A stretch of DNA of 64,000 nucleotides, taken from the NCBI GenBank assembly GCA_963976395.1, contig CAXBLG010000003.1:62001-126000 (forward strand), written 5' to 3'. A program made the translations under genes and the position numbers. Below are positions 62,847-64,000 of this stretch, piece by piece. The DNA is from UBA11612 sp963976395. Lineage in GTDB: Bacteria > Pseudomonadota > Alphaproteobacteria > Rhodospirillales > Rhodospirillaceae. The notes under the pieces are model-generated. The model searched no databases, was not told the DNA's origin, and saw nothing but the letters and a program-made list of their open reading frames with translations. Position 1 is the stretch's first letter. Each line of letters opens with the position of its first letter.

Positions 62847-64000
62847 GCAAGAACGGAGCCATGACGGTCGGACAAGCCTTCAGTCAATCCATCACACTGA
62901 TGAATGCCGGCCGATACGCTGAAGCCAAGAAAATCTGCGAGGACATTAAACGTGTTCGCCCGCTGGAGCCGGATGTTCACAATCTTCTCGGCGGCCTCGC
63001 GTTTAAAATGGGCCATGCCGTTGAGGCCACCACGCACTTTAGTCGCGTCTTGGAGCTAAAGCCGGATCATAATGAAGCACGCTTAAATCTGGCCCGAGTG
63101 CTCCGCGATCTCCAGCAATGGACCGAAGCCGCAACTCATTTCGAGCATTTGGCCAGCACAGTAGGCAATAACGCCGACATCCTGATGGATTGCGCCCGCG
63201 TTCAGGTAAAAGCTAAGCAATATGACGATGCAATCCGTACCTTTGAAAAGGCAATTGCAGTACATCCGTCAGCAGACCTCGTGCAAACTGAACTGGCGGA
63301 AGCTTTTCTCAAGAAAGGCGATATCACGAACGCTGAGAAAAACTATACGGCCATACTCGCACGTACGCCGACCTACCCATACGCACTTATCAATCTTGCT
63401 GTAGTGCGCGACATCCAAGGCCGTATGGATGAAGTTTTAGTGTTGCAGGAAGACGCCATTCGAGCAGATCCAAACAATGCCGACGCACATACCCATCATG
63501 GCCTTGCCCTGCTTACGCGGGAACGCTTCACTGAAGGGTGGGACGAGTACGCTTGGCGCTTTCGCCGCACCTTCACCACGACACTGCATGATCGCTTCGA
63601 CATGCCGTATTGGGAGGGAGAACCTCTACAAGGCCGTCATCTTCTCATATGGACCGAACAAGGGCCGGGCGATGAAATTCTAATTGCCAGCATGATCCCC
63701 AATGTATTGGCGCAGGGCGCCAAGTGCACACTGGTATGCACTGCTCGGCTGGCTTCCTTGTTTCGACGTTCTTTTCCCAGCGTCGATATCCTTCTGCGGG
63801 AACACATCGTAGCGGGCACGGCCAAAGCCCCAGGCGCCGATTTTCAAGCGTCCCTTTCTCATCTGGGCCGCTCTTTACGCCAAGGTCTACCCGCGTTTCC
63901 CTCCGAAGGTGCTTACTTGAAGGCCGACCCAGAGTTAACCGACCATTTGCGAAGCGGCTACCAAGCGGGCGCCGACAAACCCCTTATCGGGATCTCCTGG
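62843..64000 (+). CDS. TPR-glycosyltransferase paralogue (partial, runs off the window)
   Basis: The frame is open from ATG (62843, overlapping the previous stop as ATGA) to the last base, 386 codons. About seven TPRs (residues 12-245) are followed by a GT9-like part: WDEYAWRFRRTF, WTEQGPGDEILIASMIPNVL, LASLFRRSFPSVDILL. It mirrors the order of the gene before it, with fewer TPRs; the C-terminal PVW-type end is past the window. Coupling suggests joint work in protein or polymer glycosylation. Confidence 0.87.
   Translation, partial: MSKNGAMTVGQAFSQSITLMNAGRYAEAKKICEDIKRVRPLEPDVHNLLGGLAFKMGHAVEATTHFSRVLELKPDHNEARLNLARVLRDLQQWTEAATHFEHLASTVGNNADILMDCARVQVKAKQYDDAIRTFEKAIAVHPSADLVQTELAEAFLKKGDITNAEKNYTAILARTPTYPYALINLAVVRDIQGRMDEVLVLQEDAIRADPNNADAHTHHGLALLTRERFTEGWDEYAWRFRRTFTTTLHDRFDMPYWEGEPLQGRHLLIWTEQGPGDEILIASMIPNVLAQGAKCTLVCTARLASLFRRSFPSVDILLREHIVAGTAKAPGADFQASLSHLGRSLRQGLPAFPSEGAYLKADPELTDHLRSGYQAGADKPLIGISW

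Overview
The window reads as chromosomal DNA of a free-living alphaproteobacterium, perhaps Rhodospirillales-like. This is inferred from protein style (MurA, dCTP deaminase, HisI, CysS, ArgE, DHA2 exporter with MarR), from G+C that looks near 55-60% in housekeeping genes, and from Shine-Dalgarno-led genes. No insertion sequence, prophage, CRISPR array or replication origin was seen. Both tRNA genes (Thr-GGT, Gly-CCC) look intact.

Layout. 1-2.5 kb: murA, dcd, a small basic protein and tRNA-Thr. 2.5-7.7 kb: a first glycan block with three glycosyltransferases, an FkbM methyltransferase and a second methyltransferase. 7.7-18.3 kb: metabolism (PLP aminotransferase, cytochrome c-PQQ dehydrogenase, marR-exporter pair, a four-gene flavin monooxygenase/hydrolase/SDR/SDR run, a lysine-2,3-aminomutase-like radical SAM enzyme). 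18.4-25.3 kb: alanine/sodium symporter, type II sulfide:quinone reductase, TspO, a TPR lipoprotein, a large alpha/beta hydrolase and a TonB-like protein. 25.4-28.4 kb: a phage-shock-protein locus, pspF divergent from pspA-pspB-pspC-pspB2, with a sigma54 promoter, a consensus IHF site and a dyad that could bind PspF. 28.7-31.3 kb: tandem paralogous receiver-like proteins lacking the usual phospho-Asp, plus an orphan Cas2/SinR-like protein. 31.6-34.9 kb: an autotransporter. 35-40.6 kb: hisI, cysS, argE, an unknown helical protein, tRNA-Gly and a prepilin peptidase.

40.7-58.8 kb is a large nonulosonic-acid-type surface glycan locus. It has PseB, PseC and PseF homologues, a GNAT that could act as PseH, and a pseudaminic-acid-associated methylase broken by one in-frame amber codon. 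It also has an aminotransferase/Gfo-Idh/HAD/Nudix operon that resembles kanosamine-type 3-amino-sugar modules. A six-gene operon pairs two PP-loop sugar amidotransferases with a glycan-type HisH/HisF pair and two SGNH hydrolases. PseG and PseI were not found. Part of this locus (about 41.9-44 kb) is clearly AT-richer than its surroundings, suggesting transfer. 59-64 kb holds a GspE-type secretion ATPase and two tandem TPR-glycosyltransferase proteins, the second running off the window.

The most interesting parts are the duplicated amidotransferase operon with its cyclase-dead HisF, the amber-interrupted methylase, the psp control region with two pspB genes, and the pseudo-receiver pair.
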